A DNA stretch of 57,650 nt from Nocardia fusca NBRC 14340 (GCF_001618425.1 NZ_BDCU01000070.1:1-57650); one strand, 5' to 3'. Shown: positions 1-9,138, counted from the stretch's first letter. A program made the numbers and translations. Notes: a model not told the origin generated them from the sequence alone.

Positions 1-302
1 GTGCGGTTCGGCGCCCAGGGTCGGACCGGGCCCGTGGCTTCGGGGTCCTGTCCTACTCCTCACACTCTGGACACCGATGGCCACCACGGACACACCTACG
101 CCGCGGCCGTGTGCGCGGAGGGCCGTGGGCGCAAGCACGACCGCCCACGCGACCCGTGAGGCGAAGGGCGCGAGTAGCCCTGGCCGCCTCGGTTCGGCGA
201 CAACGAGCTACCGCAGTGTCGGGCCCGAAATGCGGTGACATGGCACACCGGCCGTGTGACACCCGGGGTCGCCAGAAACCTCCGAACGGTTCAATCGTCG
301 AT
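1..302. other. No recognisable gene
   Basis: I recognise no protein family in any frame of this stretch. One plus-strand frame is open from base 1 to a TGA near 165 and could be the 3' end of a gene entering from outside the window, but its composition gives no family signal. The remainder presumably carries the promoter of the CPBP gene that starts at 303. Confidence 0.4.
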
Positions 303-1264
303 ATGGAACAGGGCAACCCCGACTCGCACCGCACCAGTGCCGTCCTCGGCGCGGGCGCCTACCTGCTACGAGTACTGGCCGTCTCGACAGGGGTCGCTCT
401 TGCGCTCTACACCGCGGTCTACTGGACGCTGATCATGACCGACTCGGTCTCGGACTATCTGGCGATATCTCGCGGCGGGGCAGGGCCAGCGGACACCGCG
501 GATGCCGCGGTCGGGGCGCAAACCGCGCTGACCACGACCATCGTCACAATTCTGATTCAAAGCCTCGCCCTCGCCGGGATCGCTCTCGCGATCACACGGG
601 TACACGGCGCCAGCCCCCTGCACCGTTTGCCGAACCCACCGGAATCCCATCCGCGGCGCTGGCTCTACGCGGCGGGAATCTTCGCCGCGGCGGCGCTGAT
701 CGCTGCCCTGGCTTTCAATGGACCCGGCGCGGCGGCACGCGCCGGAGAACCCGACTCCGATCCTGGCCGCTTGGCCGGAATCCGGATCTTGCTCGCCGGC
801 GCCCTTGAGGAGCCGTTCTTCGCCGCGCTGCCGGTCCTGGTACTTTCCGCGCTGCCGGTGCGCTGGACCACCAACACCCGGGGCGCGGTGGCGCTAGCGC
901 TCGCCATCACCATCTCCGCGGCCGGCCGCGGAGCGATTCACCTCTATCAGGCATCTGGCCGGCCGCAGGCGCGCTGTTCTGGGGAGCGACGGCCGTCTAC
1001 GTCTACTACCGCTACCGCGCCCTCCTGGCCCTCATCGCCGTGCACACCCTGTGGAATCTGGGCGCGATCATCCAGTACGGCGGCGGTTCCGGGGCGCATC
1101 GGCTCGTTCTCATCACGCTCGCGGTCCTCGCGGGCGCCGCAATCGCTACGCTGTCCTGGCCTGGTCTACGACTACCGGTTCCCTCCTGGAGACTGCCCCA
1201 GCCCGCATCAGTCCCGCAGGCCGAATACTCGAAAACCACCCTCAACAGGCAACGAGCGCCGTAG
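303..1264 (+). pseudogene. CPBP family intramembrane metalloprotease, frameshifted
   Basis: CPBP (Abi) proteins are multi-pass membrane proteases. The reading from ATG 303 gives several hydrophobic segments and the motif LLAGALEEPFFAALPVL (the EE glutamates of motif 1, in the variant without the usual Arg), then GRGAIHLYQ, which matches the second motif region. The frame breaks after that Gln at about 950. The natural continuation, GIWPAAGALFWGATAVY then LLALIAVHTLWNLG (third-motif His and Asn), is read in another frame through to the TAG at 1262-1264. Adding one G to the CAGGCATC at 948 would restore about 320 residues. This is either a recent single-base deletion or a sequencing error in a short G run; the sequence on both sides is otherwise intact, so decay would be very recent. 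Confidence 0.7.
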
Positions 1265-1513
1265 AATCGACGGCACGGCAGCGCCCTCACGGATAACCTG
1301 CCCGACTCCCGCCGCCAGCCCGGTTGCCACCACAACACAACGGGCTGGCGGCATTCTGTTAAGGGACGGCTGCACGGCATGAGGGAAGCGCCGAGGGCTA
1401 TCGCGCTCTCCGCCAGTTGCCTGAGCCCCTATAGAGGTGATGTATCGCGGCTGCGGGCCGCAGTGTTCGTCACCGGGCATCGACCGGTCGACGATAATCC
1501 ACCAGGAGCATGC

Positions 1514-1717
1514 GTGGCTAACGCACACCGGTACAACGAGCACGACAGACAGAAGGAACCCGCCTGCGCAGCCACCGAGGCAGTGACCGAATACCCTGCC
1601 GGGCTCGGGTCCAGACTCGTCGCGGCCGCCCGCGAGTTCGGCCTCACACCAAAAGATGTCGAGGCGTTCACCGACCTACGGGAGCGAACGCCACCCCGTG
1701 AAGTCGACCTGAGCTGA
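1514..1717 (+). CDS. Small hypothetical protein
   Basis: A 67-residue soluble, charged protein of unknown function. The GTG at 1514 is preceded by AGGAG at 1504-1508, which decides this start over the longer upstream reading. The C-terminal half (GLGSRLVAAAREFGLTPKDV) looks like a short helix-turn-helix-like amphipathic segment, but I do not recognise a family. It follows the CPBP gene on the same strand after about 250 bases. Confidence 0.4.
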   Translation: MANAHRYNEHDRQKEPACAATEAVTEYPAGLGSRLVAAAREFGLTPKDVEAFTDLRERTPPREVDLS

Positions 1718-1881
1718 TGCTCACCCATACCTCACCGGTCGAGCTCCAACGGCTGGCCGAACAGGGACGGGAGCCAGTGGTGCTCATCGAATGCCGTTTC
1801 TTCGGCTCCTGCGGCGAATCCTGAAATCCCGGCCCGTAGAAATCCGGTCCCCGACATCTGCCTCGGCCCTACAGTGGCGTT

Positions 1882-2121
1882 GTGGCCGAAGAACATGAGG
1901 TCTGCGAACGCTCGTACGAGCCCATAACCGATGAGCACCTGGATAGGCTCGCCGAGTTCGCGCGGCGCGATCGAGAGGACATGTTCACCCGGATCCCGCG
2001 CCTGCGGATCTTCTGTGATCGGATTCTGTTGACCGCCCTCTGCCAAGGAGCCGCGCTTCACCGGATCGACGGCACCACCGGGGTCAAGGGCGGGACCGCA
2101 GCGGCTGGTCCGGTTCGGTGA
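1882..2121 (+). pseudogene. 5' fragment of a conserved nucleotidyltransferase-like gene
   Basis: The reading from GTG 1882 is charged and well formed for about 65 residues. It ends in LLTALCQGAALH followed by DGTTGVK, which resembles the N-terminal part of a conserved actinobacterial hypothetical family in which the motif LCQGAALHY.DG..GVKD.DVW continues into a full domain. Here the similarity stops abruptly after GVK (about base 2093) and the frame runs into glycine/alanine-rich sequence and a stop. It therefore looks like a truncated remnant cut at the border with the opposite-strand remnant at 2058-2327. The family memory is from reading only, so the identity is moderate. Confidence 0.45.
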
Positions 2122-2327
2122 GTACCGCGCGGGGGCGCGGCATCGGGATTGCGGCGCCGTTTGATCACATCGATCCCGAGTGTGACCAGTAGCGCGATAC
2201 CGGCGCCGGCGGCGAGCACGGCCAGGTGACCGGCCAGCCCGTTACCACCGAAGAAGAGGATCGAATGCAGCGCTTCGCCTGTGGCCGGTGCGGGCAAGAA
2301 ACCGTGCAGCACAGGGTACAGCGGGAT
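2058..2327 (-). pseudogene. C-terminal remnant of a membrane protein
   Basis: On the minus strand the frame opens after a TAA at 2328-2330 and reads YPVLHGFLPAPATGEALHS, a hydrophobic helix (LAVLAAGAGIALLVTLGIDV) and a basic tail. This resembles the last extracellular loop and final transmembrane helix of YhgE/DUF3533-type membrane proteins, but nothing corresponding to the N-terminal several hundred residues is present because corA occupies that place. No start codon has a convincing ribosome binding site. I regard it as a relic left by deletion; a short single-helix protein is a weaker alternative. Confidence 0.35.
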
Positions 2328-2330
2328 TTA

Positions 2331-3401
2331 CTAGAGCCAGCCGTTGCGGCGGAACATCACGACCAATCCGCTGCAGGTCAGTACCATCACCGCCAGTACG
2401 GTGGGGTAGCCCCAGACCTGTTTGAGTTCGGGCATGTGCTCGAAGTTCATGCCGTAGATCCCGGCGATCATGGTGGGGACAGCGGCGAGGGCGACCAGCG
2501 CGGAGATTTTTCGCATATCGGTGTTCTGCCGCACCGCGATACGGGCCAGGGTTGCGCTGATCAGCGCGGAGAGTGCGTCGTCGAAGTCGTGGACGCGTTC
2601 GGCGGCGGTGGTGTGGTGGTCGGTGACATCTCGCAGGTAGCGGCGTATCTCTTTGTTCAGGCCGGATTCGGGCCGGGTGAGCATCTGCAGTGGCAGGGCC
2701 AGCGGTATCACCGAGCGGCGCAGTTCCACGATTTCGCGTTTGAGCTGATAGATCGATTCGATGGTGAGGCGGGAGCGTGGGGTGAACACTTCCTGCTCCA
2801 TCTCCTCGACATCGGTTTCGATTTCCTGAACGACATCGAGGTAGGTGTCGACGACGTGGTCGGCGATGGCGTGCAATACCGCGCCGGGGCCGAGCCGCAG
2901 TCGTTCGGGGTCGGATTCCAGGTCCGCTCGGACGGCCCGCAAACCGGAATGCTCGCCGTGGCGGACGGCGACGACGAAGTCGGTGCCGAGGAAGATCAGT
3001 ATTTCTCCGGTGAGCACGATCTCGCTGGAGGTGTGCATATCGTGCTCGACGTAGGCCACGGTCCGCATTCCGAACACCAGGGTGTCGTCGTAGCGTTCCA
3101 GCTTCGGGCGTTGCCGCCCGGCCACGGCATCTTCCACAGCCAGTGGGTGGAGCCCGAAGACGGCGGCGACCTCACTCATCTGGTCGATATCGGGTTCGTG
3201 CAGGCCCAGCCACACGAACCCGTCTTCGCCGCTGTCGTTGTCGCGGACCTGTGCCAGGGCCTCGGCGAAACCGAACCGGCCTGCCAGCCGTTGCCCGTCA
3301 CGGTAGATGCCGCAGTCCACGACCGCCCGTGCCGCCGGCACGGGGATCCGCTTCAGCGACATCTTCGACCGGCTACTGCCACTATTCGGGTCAACCAACA
3401 C
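2331..3401 (-). CDS. corA: CorA-type magnesium/divalent cation channel
   Basis: This 356-residue protein has the standard CorA layout: a large cytoplasmic N-terminal domain, a long helical stalk (about residues 190-290, rich in Glu/Arg), and two C-terminal transmembrane helices. The first helix ends in the family signature YGMNFEHMPEL (GMN selectivity motif), and a short basic tail (FRRNGWL) follows the second helix. It forms a pentameric Mg2+ uptake channel gated by intracellular Mg2+. The GTG at 3401 lies six bases after a TAGGCT box, so a leaderless start is plausible; ATG 3362 (MSLKR) is the alternative, without a good ribosome binding site. It is not in an operon with intact genes. Confidence 0.92.
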   Translation of the reverse strand: MLVDPNSGSSRSKMSLKRIPVPAARAVVDCGIYRDGQRLAGRFGFAEALAQVRDNDSGEDGFVWLGLHEPDIDQMSEVAAVFGLHPLAVEDAVAGRQRPKLERYDDTLVFGMRTVAYVEHDMHTSSEIVLTGEILIFLGTDFVVAVRHGEHSGLRAVRADLESDPERLRLGPGAVLHAIADHVVDTYLDVVQEIETDVEEMEQEVFTPRSRLTIESIYQLKREIVELRRSVIPLALPLQMLTRPESGLNKEIRRYLRDVTDHHTTAAERVHDFDDALSALISATLARIAVRQNTDMRKISALVALAAVPTMIAGIYGMNFEHMPELKQVWGYPTVLAVMVLTCSGLVVMFRRNGWL

Positions 3402-3502
3402 TCTGCGAGCCTAGAAGCAGCCCGTGGGCAGCGCACAGTCGGCGGTTGTGCGGCCGGATAGGCCGCCGGGCAACCCCGTCGCGGGGCGCGGGTGTCGGAG
3501 AG

Positions 3503-3706
3503 TCAGGGGTGTAGCCATAGGTCCCAGCCCAGGCACACCACGGCTGCGGCGAATGCGCCCAGAGCGAGTGGTGCCGCGATCGCCCAGCCACCACCGGCTT
3601 CCCCGACACCGGCGAGGAAGGCGGCCACCGCGAACACGAGGGTCAGTAGTGGTCCGCTGTAGCGGTACCTGGCCAGAAAAGGTCGTAACACCTGTCGTGG
3701 CGGCAT
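3503..3706 (-). CDS. Small two-helix membrane protein
   Basis: A 67-residue protein with a basic N-terminus (PPRQVLRPFLARYRYSG) and two hydrophobic helices (TLVFAVAAFLAGV and AAPLALGAFAAAVVCLGW). The ATG at 3706 is chosen because GGGAGG sits about 8 bases upstream; the open frame extends 13 codons further without a ribosome binding site. Function unknown. It is divergent from kup and upstream of corA on the same strand, so a link with ion transport is possible but only by position. Confidence 0.6.
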   Translation of the reverse strand: MPPRQVLRPFLARYRYSGPLLTLVFAVAAFLAGVGEAGGGWAIAAPLALGAFAAAVVCLGWDLWLHP

Positions 3707-3916
3707 GGTGATGCCTCCCAGAGTCCGAATGGATGATGGGTTCACTGTGCTCTCCGCTCGGCCCCGGGACCGGAATCCTTACGGAATCCGAACGCCGGGC
3801 TGCTGGTGTTGCGGGGCACTGTCTGGCTGAATGAGGCGACCGCCGTGTCCGCAGGGCCATGGGGACACCCGCCCGGCGTGCGTGCGGGGGATCGCCGGCG
3901 CAGGCTTGCGGTTCAC

Positions 3917-3942
3917 CAGGGCACGATATTGCGCGTGCCCTG
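3917..3942 (+). promoter_or_regulatory. Hairpin immediately before the kup ribosome binding site
   Basis: CAGGGCACG (3917-3925) and CGTGCCCTG (3934-3942) are perfect 9-bp inverted arms around an 8-base loop, ending 2-3 bases before the GAGGAGGAG ribosome binding site of kup. A second stem, GTGTCC/GGACAC, lies further upstream in the same leader (about 3849-3872). Such a stem could control ribosome access. I could not match a c-di-AMP (ydaO) aptamer, a known controller of potassium transporters. Confidence 0.45.
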
Positions 3943-3961
3943 TCGAGGAGGAGCAGGACAG

Positions 3962-5899
3962 ATGGTGACCGAGACACAGTCCGGTACGTCGGCGCACACC
4001 GCGGGTCGCGACCCGGTGCGTGCCGCGGTGGTGGTGGGTGCGCTGGGTGTGGTGTTCGGTGATATCGGCACCAGTCCGATCTATACCTTGCAGACGGTGT
4101 TCAATCCGGAGGATCCGCATCCGGTGCCGGTCGGCACGGCGAATGTCTACGGGGTGGTGTCGCTGATCTTCTGGTCGGTGATGGTCATAGTCACCCTTAC
4201 CTACATCTCGTTGGTGATGCGCGCCGACAACGATGGTGAAGGCGGGATCATGGCATTGATCACGCTGCTGCGGCGTCTCGGCGGAACGCGGGACCGCCGT
4301 GCAGCCGCGGTGCTGGCCGGGGTCGGAATCTTCGGTGCCGCTCTGTTCTTCGGCGACAGCATGATCACGCCCGCCATCTCGGTGCTTTCCGCGGTGGAGG
4401 GACTGAAGATCGTCGAACCCGACCTGGAGAACCTGATCATCCCGATCACGGTGGTGATCATCATCGCCCTGTTCGCTGTGCAGCGCCGCGGCACCGCCGC
4501 GGTGGGGCGATTGTTCGGGCCGGTGATGATCCTGTGGTTCCTGGCAATCGGCGCCCTCGGCGTCGCGGAGATCATCCATCATCCAGAAATCCTGAAAGCT
4601 CTGTCGCCGACCTATGCGCTGGGTTTCGCCATCGGGCATTTCCACATCGCGTTCTTCGCCCTCGCTGCCATCGTCCTCGCGGTCACCGGCGCCGAGGCAC
4701 TGTACGCCGATATGGGCCATTTCGGACGCAAGGCCATCACCCGGGGATGGCTGGGGCTGGTGTTGCCCGCCTGCACCCTGAGCTATTTCGGGCAAGGCGC
4801 ATTGATATTGGGCGACCCTGCCACAGTCAGTGGCCCGTTCTTCCTGCTCGCACCCGGCTGGGCGCGGCTACCGCTGGTATTGCTGGCCACCGCCGCGACG
4901 GTGATCGCCTCCCAGGCGGTGATCACCGGTGCCTTCTCGGTGGCCTCCCAAGCAGTGCAGCTGGGATATCTGCCCCGGCTGCGCATCGCCCACACCTCCG
5001 AATCGACCATCGGTCAGATCTACGTTCCCTGGATCAACTGGCTGCTCATGGTGTCGGTGTTGACGCTGGTCTTCGCCTTCCAGTCGTCGGCGGCACTGGC
5101 CTACGCATTCGGTATGGCGGTGACCGCCACCATCACCATCACGACACTGCTGTTCTTCTACGTGGCCCATACGAAATGGCGCACCCCGCTGTGGCTGGTG
5201 TTGCTCGGCGCGATCCCACTGCTGGCCATCGACGCACTGTTCCTGGCGGCGAATCTGACCAAGCTGGTGCACGGTGCATGGCTACCGCTGCTGATCGGAC
5301 TCACTGCGTTCACTGTGATGATCACCTGGGCCCGTGGCCGTGTCGTCGTCACCGCCGCACGGGAAAAAGCCGAGGGGCCGCTGCGTGACTTCGTCGATCG
5401 ACTCCGAGATGGTGAATCACCATTGACCCGGGCCCCCGGCACCGCCGTGTTCCTCAACCGCGGCAGCCGGACCACGCCCTTGGCGATGCGCGCCAACGTC
5501 GAGCACAACCACGTACTACACGAACACGTCGTGATCCTATCGCTGGACACTCGTCCGGTTCCCCGTGTCGCCGAACCCGACCGCGTTCACATCGACGCGC
5601 TCGGATACACCGAGGACGGCATCATCCACGTCACCATCTATCACGGCTACATGGAAACCCCTCAGGTGCCGCACATCTTGCGTGGGCTGGATCCGGCCCA
5701 CACGGAAGGCCCGATCTCGGTGGACGACGCCTCCTACTTCCTATCCAAGATCGAACTGAAGAAAGGCGATGCTGCCACCATGGCGGCCTGGCGTAAACGC
5801 CTGTTCATCGCCACTTCCTTCATCACCTCCGACGCCGCCGATTACTTCGGTCTGCCGCGTGAGCGGACCGTGATCATGGGCTCGCAGGTCGAGGTCTGA
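3962..5899 (+). CDS. kup: Kup family potassium uptake transporter
   Basis: A 645-residue KUP/HAK/KT transporter driving K+ uptake with H+. The N-terminus carries the family signature GVVFGDIGTSPIYTLQTVF, followed by about twelve transmembrane helices (for example GDSMITPAISVLSAVEG and GAEALYADMGHFG, both family motifs) and a C-terminal cytoplasmic domain of about 150 residues (TAVFLNRGSRTTPLAM onward). ATG 3962 is chosen over an upstream in-frame start because GAGGAGGAG lies about 8 bases before it. It stands alone on the plus strand, divergent from the small membrane protein, with a structured leader that may regulate it. Confidence 0.95.
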   Translation: MVTETQSGTSAHTAGRDPVRAAVVVGALGVVFGDIGTSPIYTLQTVFNPEDPHPVPVGTANVYGVVSLIFWSVMVIVTLTYISLVMRADNDGEGGIMALITLLRRLGGTRDRRAAAVLAGVGIFGAALFFGDSMITPAISVLSAVEGLKIVEPDLENLIIPITVVIIIALFAVQRRGTAAVGRLFGPVMILWFLAIGALGVAEIIHHPEILKALSPTYALGFAIGHFHIAFFALAAIVLAVTGAEALYADMGHFGRKAITRGWLGLVLPACTLSYFGQGALILGDPATVSGPFFLLAPGWARLPLVLLATAATVIASQAVITGAFSVASQAVQLGYLPRLRIAHTSESTIGQIYVPWINWLLMVSVLTLVFAFQSSAALAYAFGMAVTATITITTLLFFYVAHTKWRTPLWLVLLGAIPLLAIDALFLAANLTKLVHGAWLPLLIGLTAFTVMITWARGRVVVTAAREKAEGPLRDFVDRLRDGESPLTRAPGTAVFLNRGSRTTPLAMRANVEHNHVLHEHVVILSLDTRPVPRVAEPDRVHIDALGYTEDGIIHVTIYHGYMETPQVPHILRGLDPAHTEGPISVDDASYFLSKIELKKGDAATMAAWRKRLFIATSFITSDAADYFGLPRERTVIMGSQVEV

Positions 5900-5945
5900 C
5901 GCGGTAGCCACGACCCGCCGGCCGGGATCGCCGGCAGTCGCCGAT

Positions 5946-6275
5946 GCGCGCGCCGTGCCCGACCACCCGGCGATGCGGATCTCCCACGAAGCGATCTATC
6001 CGGCACTGTTCGACCCGCGGCGCACGGCGATCGACCGCACCCCGACACAGCGGCTGCGCACCGGAGGTCCGATGCGACACCCGAAGCGGGCCCGAAGGCC
6101 TGACGGGCGCGGCGTGATCCGAGAACTCGTGCCCATCAGTGAGCGTCCGGTCGAGGTCGAAACCCGGCAGATCGCCGGCCACTGGGAAGGCGATCTGGTG
6201 ACGGGCTCCCGCCCGTCGGCGATCGCCACACTGGTGGAGCGGACCAGCCGGTTCACTGTCCTGCTGGCACTGCGT
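5946..6275 (+). mobile_element. IS30 family transposase remnant
   Basis: The translated stretch contains MRISHEAIYPALF, then RTGGPMRHPKRAR, then ISERPVEVETRQIAGHWEGDL and ATLVERTSRFTVLL. These are consecutive landmarks of IS30-family DDE transposases (the SHEAIY block and the GHWEGDL block with the first catalytic Asp). The N-terminal helix-turn-helix region and the C-terminal half with the second Asp and Glu are missing, and similarity ends near 6275. I saw no terminal inverted repeats. It is an inactive internal fragment, showing that this flank of kup has seen insertion and deletion. Confidence 0.75.
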
Positions 6276-6449
6276 CGGTTGAGGCGGCCAGGGCTTCGGT
6301 GACCCCCGGGAGTCCGGCGGATGTGTCTGTGGCGGTGACGTTGTTGCCGGGCGTCCTGCGTGACCTGCGTAGGCGCGGGCGACCGCTTCGCCGCACCGCA
6401 TCGGTGCCAAAATGCCCTACAAACACCGTATTTGGCAGGATCTTGCAAC

Positions 6450-6809
6450 GTGAACGTGTCAGAAATCGTCTACAACGTCGTGGTCGTCACCCATCTGCTC
6501 GGTATGGCAGCGGTGGTCGGCGGATATGCCGCCGGTCGGCCCACCGTGAACGAGGTGATGGTCTGGGGCGCCCGGGCGCAGATCATCACCGGGGTGGTGC
6601 TGGTCGGCATGGCGGAGTCACTGACCTCCCTGGACAAAGACCTGAACATGGTGAAGATCGGGATCAAGCTAGTGATCTCCGTGCTGGTCGCCGCCTTCGC
6701 CGAAATGGGCCGGGCCGACGCCAAGCGTGGGAAGGATCCCGCATGGATGCCGGACGCGGCGGGTGGGCTGGCGATCGTGAATGTGCTGATCGCCGTGCTC
6801 TGGAGCTGA
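6450..6809 (+). CDS. Conserved small integral membrane protein
   Basis: A 119-residue protein with four predicted hydrophobic segments (VVVVTHLLGMAAVVGGYA, AQIITGVVLVGMAES, IGIKLVISVLVAAFAEM and GLAIVNVLIAVLW). Its layout is that of a mycobacterial/nocardial family of unknown function. GTG 6450 follows AGGA at 6437-6440; a longer upstream frame has no ribosome binding site and reads into IS remnant sequence. It is convergent with the MFS gene and ends at a strong double hairpin. Confidence 0.7.
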   Translation: MNVSEIVYNVVVVTHLLGMAAVVGGYAAGRPTVNEVMVWGARAQIITGVVLVGMAESLTSLDKDLNMVKIGIKLVISVLVAAFAEMGRADAKRGKDPAWMPDAAGGLAIVNVLIAVLWS

Positions 6810-6847
6810 TCGGGACGGCCGCGCCCGGTGCCCGGCATCGGCCACCG

Positions 6848-6910
6848 GGTATCCGGCCGCCCGCGGCCGGATACCTACGGAAGACCCCGGGTATCGCAGT
6901 GATACCCGGG
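6848..6910. terminator. Tandem perfect hairpins between convergent genes
   Basis: Two perfect inverted repeats lie side by side. The first has 13-bp arms, GGTATCCGGCCGC (6848-6860) and its complement (6863-6875). The second has 10-bp arms, CCCGGGTATC (6886-6895) and GATACCCGGG (6901-6910), with a 5-base loop. They sit between the ends of the small membrane protein (6809) and the MFS exporter (6932), as expected for a bidirectional terminator. The two stems share GGTATC, so alternative pairing is possible. Confidence 0.75.
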
Positions 6911-6931
6911 TCCTACGGGAGCGGTACTCGC

Positions 6932-8572
6932 TCAGTTCTGCAGCGCGGGTTCCCGGCGGGCGAATTCGCCGGACTCCGCCCCGCCCGTCCGGTCCGGCTC
7001 GTCATCGGAGCCCATCGGATCGAGTTCGGGGTCGATATCGATCGTGCGGCGCAGCGGGCGGTTCGGCAACAGCGTGGTCGCCAGGAGCGCGACCACCGCC
7101 GCGAACGCGGCGATCAGGAAGATCCGGCCGGTCGCGTCGCCGTAGGAGGCGCGCACGATGGTGGCGATCGGTGCGGGCAGGCTGTCCAGGTCGAGATTGC
7201 TGCCGCCACCCGAGGCGGTCTGGATACCCAGCCGGGCGAACCCCTGGGCCGACAGCTCGCCGACGCGGGTCGCCAGCACCGAACCCAGCACCGAGACCCC
7301 GATGGCGCCGCCGAAGGTGCGGAAGAAGGCGACATTGCTGGAGGCCGCGCCGATATCGCGCACACTCACCGTGTTCTGCACGGCCAGCACCAGGTTCTGC
7401 ATCATCATGCCGACGCCCAGGCCCACCACCGCGATGTACGCGCTGACCAGCCACAGGTTGGTTTCGTGGTCGAGTGCGGAGAGCAGCGCGAAACCGACCA
7501 CCAGCAGGGTGGCGCCACCGACGACGAATCCCTTCCACTTGCCGAACCGGGTGATCAGCTGGCCGGAGACCACCGAGGCGACGAGCATGCCCGCGACCAT
7601 CGGAATGGTCAGGACGCCGGCGATCGTCGGTGAATAGCCGCGCGAGGTCTGGAAGTACTGGCCGAGGAAGGTGGTGGCGCCGAACATCCCGATACCCACC
7701 GCGACGGAGGCGATGATCGCCAGGCCGGTGGTGCGCTCGGTGACGATCCGCAGTGGCATGATCGGCGACTTCGCGCGGGCCTCCACCCATACGGTCGCCG
7801 CGAGCAGCGCCAGGCCCGCCGGCACGTACAGCAGCGATTCCCGGGAGAACCACTCGTAGTAGCCGGTCTTCCCCGCGAAGGAGACCCAGATCAGCAGAAT
7901 CGAGACACCGGCGGTCATCAGGACGGCACCGAGCCAGTCGATGGACACGTCGTCCTTGCGTTCGGTGGGCAGCCGCAGCGTGCGCTGCAGTAGGAACAAC
8001 GCGATCAGTGCGAGTGGTACGCAGACGAAGAAGCACCAGCGCCAGCCGAGCGGGCTGTCCACGATGACACCGCCGAGAATGGGTCCGCCCGACATGGAGA
8101 CCGCCATCACCGCGCCCATATAGCCGGAGTACCGGCCCCGTTCCCGCGGCGCGACGATACTGCCGATGATGGCGACGACGAGGGCGGTCAGACCGCCCAT
8201 ACCGATGCCCTGGACGACGCGGGCGGTCAGCAGCAGTGTCACATCGTGGGCGAAACCGGCGAGGACCGAGCCCGCCACGAAGATGACGATGGCCGTCTGG
8301 ACCAGGACCTTCTTGTTGAAGAGGTCGGCGAGTTTGCCCCAGATGGGGGTGGATGCCGCATTGGCCAGCAGCGCGGTGGTGATGACCCATGCGTAGGCGG
8401 TCTGCGAGGCCTGTAGATCGCCGATGATCGTGGGCAGCGCGGTCGCCACGATCGTGGTACTGAGCAGCGCGGTGAACAGAGCGGCCAGTAGCCCGGTGAG
8501 CGATTCGAGAACCTCACGGTGGCTCATCGCGTAAGGGTCTTGCCGCGTCACCGCCTCGACTGGACTAGACAT
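6932..8572 (-). CDS. DHA2 (14-helix) MFS drug exporter
   Basis: A 546-residue EmrB/QacA-type proton antiporter of the major facilitator superfamily. Visible marks are LSTTIVATALPTIIGDL in the first helix (motif D1 region), WGKLADLFNKK (motif A) after helix 2, RVVQGIGMGGL (motif B) and MSGGPILGGVIVD (motif C, antiporter motif). About fourteen hydrophobic segments precede a charged cytoplasmic tail rich in Asp/Glu. Its ATG at 8572 overlaps the end of the marR gene by 8 bases, so the two are cotranscribed and probably translationally coupled. Substrate unknown; the MarR operator arrangement suggests induction by an aromatic or drug-like ligand. Confidence 0.9.
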   Translation of the reverse strand: MSSPVEAVTRQDPYAMSHREVLESLTGLLAALFTALLSTTIVATALPTIIGDLQASQTAYAWVITTALLANAASTPIWGKLADLFNKKVLVQTAIVIFVAGSVLAGFAHDVTLLLTARVVQGIGMGGLTALVVAIIGSIVAPRERGRYSGYMGAVMAVSMSGGPILGGVIVDSPLGWRWCFFVCVPLALIALFLLQRTLRLPTERKDDVSIDWLGAVLMTAGVSILLIWVSFAGKTGYYEWFSRESLLYVPAGLALLAATVWVEARAKSPIMPLRIVTERTTGLAIIASVAVGIGMFGATTFLGQYFQTSRGYSPTIAGVLTIPMVAGMLVASVVSGQLITRFGKWKGFVVGGATLLVVGFALLSALDHETNLWLVSAYIAVVGLGVGMMMQNLVLAVQNTVSVRDIGAASSNVAFFRTFGGAIGVSVLGSVLATRVGELSAQGFARLGIQTASGGGSNLDLDSLPAPIATIVRASYGDATGRIFLIAAFAAVVALLATTLLPNRPLRRTIDIDPELDPMGSDDEPDRTGGAESGEFARREPALQN

Positions 8573-9122
8573 CTATTTCCTGACTCTCTTTCGATTCCGG
8601 CTCGTGTTCTTCGGTGACGCTGCGCTGCGTGTCCGCGGACTGTGAGCTGTGCGGATGTTTCTGGTTGTCGGTCGCGGCGTGGCGACTGTCCCGGGCGATG
8701 AGTCGGCTCCGGAGTATGTGCAGGATCTGGTGGGCGTGTTCGGCGTCGTCCACGGTCCAGTCGGCCAGCACCTCCTGCAGGCCCCGGACCCGTGATTCCC
8801 GGATCCGGGCGAGTAGTTCGTGGCCGGCGGGGGAGACCTCGACGCGGATGGCGCGCCCGTCGCTGGGATCGGTATTGCGTAGGACATAACCGTCGGCGAC
8901 CAGTTCGGTGATGTGCCGGCTCATGGCCGAGGCGCTGATACCTATCTGGGTGGCGAGGTCGACCTGCCGGCACGGACCGGCCGTTTCCAGGTTGACCAGG
9001 ACGCTGATCCCGCCCGGCAGCAACCGGCCCTCCTCCGGTTGTGCGAGGGACCGGCGGAGGGCTCGACTGATGAGGAACAGTTCGTCGAGGATGCCCTGTG
9101 CGGTGTCGGGGGGAACTCTCAT
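8565..9122 (-). CDS. MarR family transcriptional regulator
   Basis: A 185-residue winged-helix regulator. The core (residues 10-140) has the MarR pattern: LVNLETAGPCRQVDLATQIG, ISASAMSRHITELVADGYV (recognition helix), the wing RNTDPSDGRAIRVEVSPAG, and a dimerisation helix. The last 35 residues are a hydrophilic tail (many Ser, Glu, His) longer than usual. GGAG lies 7 bases before ATG 9122. It overlaps the exporter gene and is preceded by two operators that span its own promoter, so autorepression relieved by a ligand is the likely mode. Confidence 0.92.
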   Translation of the reverse strand: MRVPPDTAQGILDELFLISRALRRSLAQPEEGRLLPGGISVLVNLETAGPCRQVDLATQIGISASAMSRHITELVADGYVLRNTDPSDGRAIRVEVSPAGHELLARIRESRVRGLQEVLADWTVDDAEHAHQILHILRSRLIARDSRHAATDNQKHPHSSQSADTQRSVTEEHEPESKESQEIDV

Positions 9123-9138
9123 GCGTGCTCCAAATCTA

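Noticed and set aside
3746..3961. c-di-AMP (ydaO) riboswitch before kup
   Set aside because: Considered because of the gene, but I could not align the aptamer's conserved core; only simple hairpins are supported.
5874..6448. Minus-strand frames over the IS30 remnant
   Set aside because: They are Arg/Pro-rich shadows; the plus-strand reading matches transposase blocks in order.
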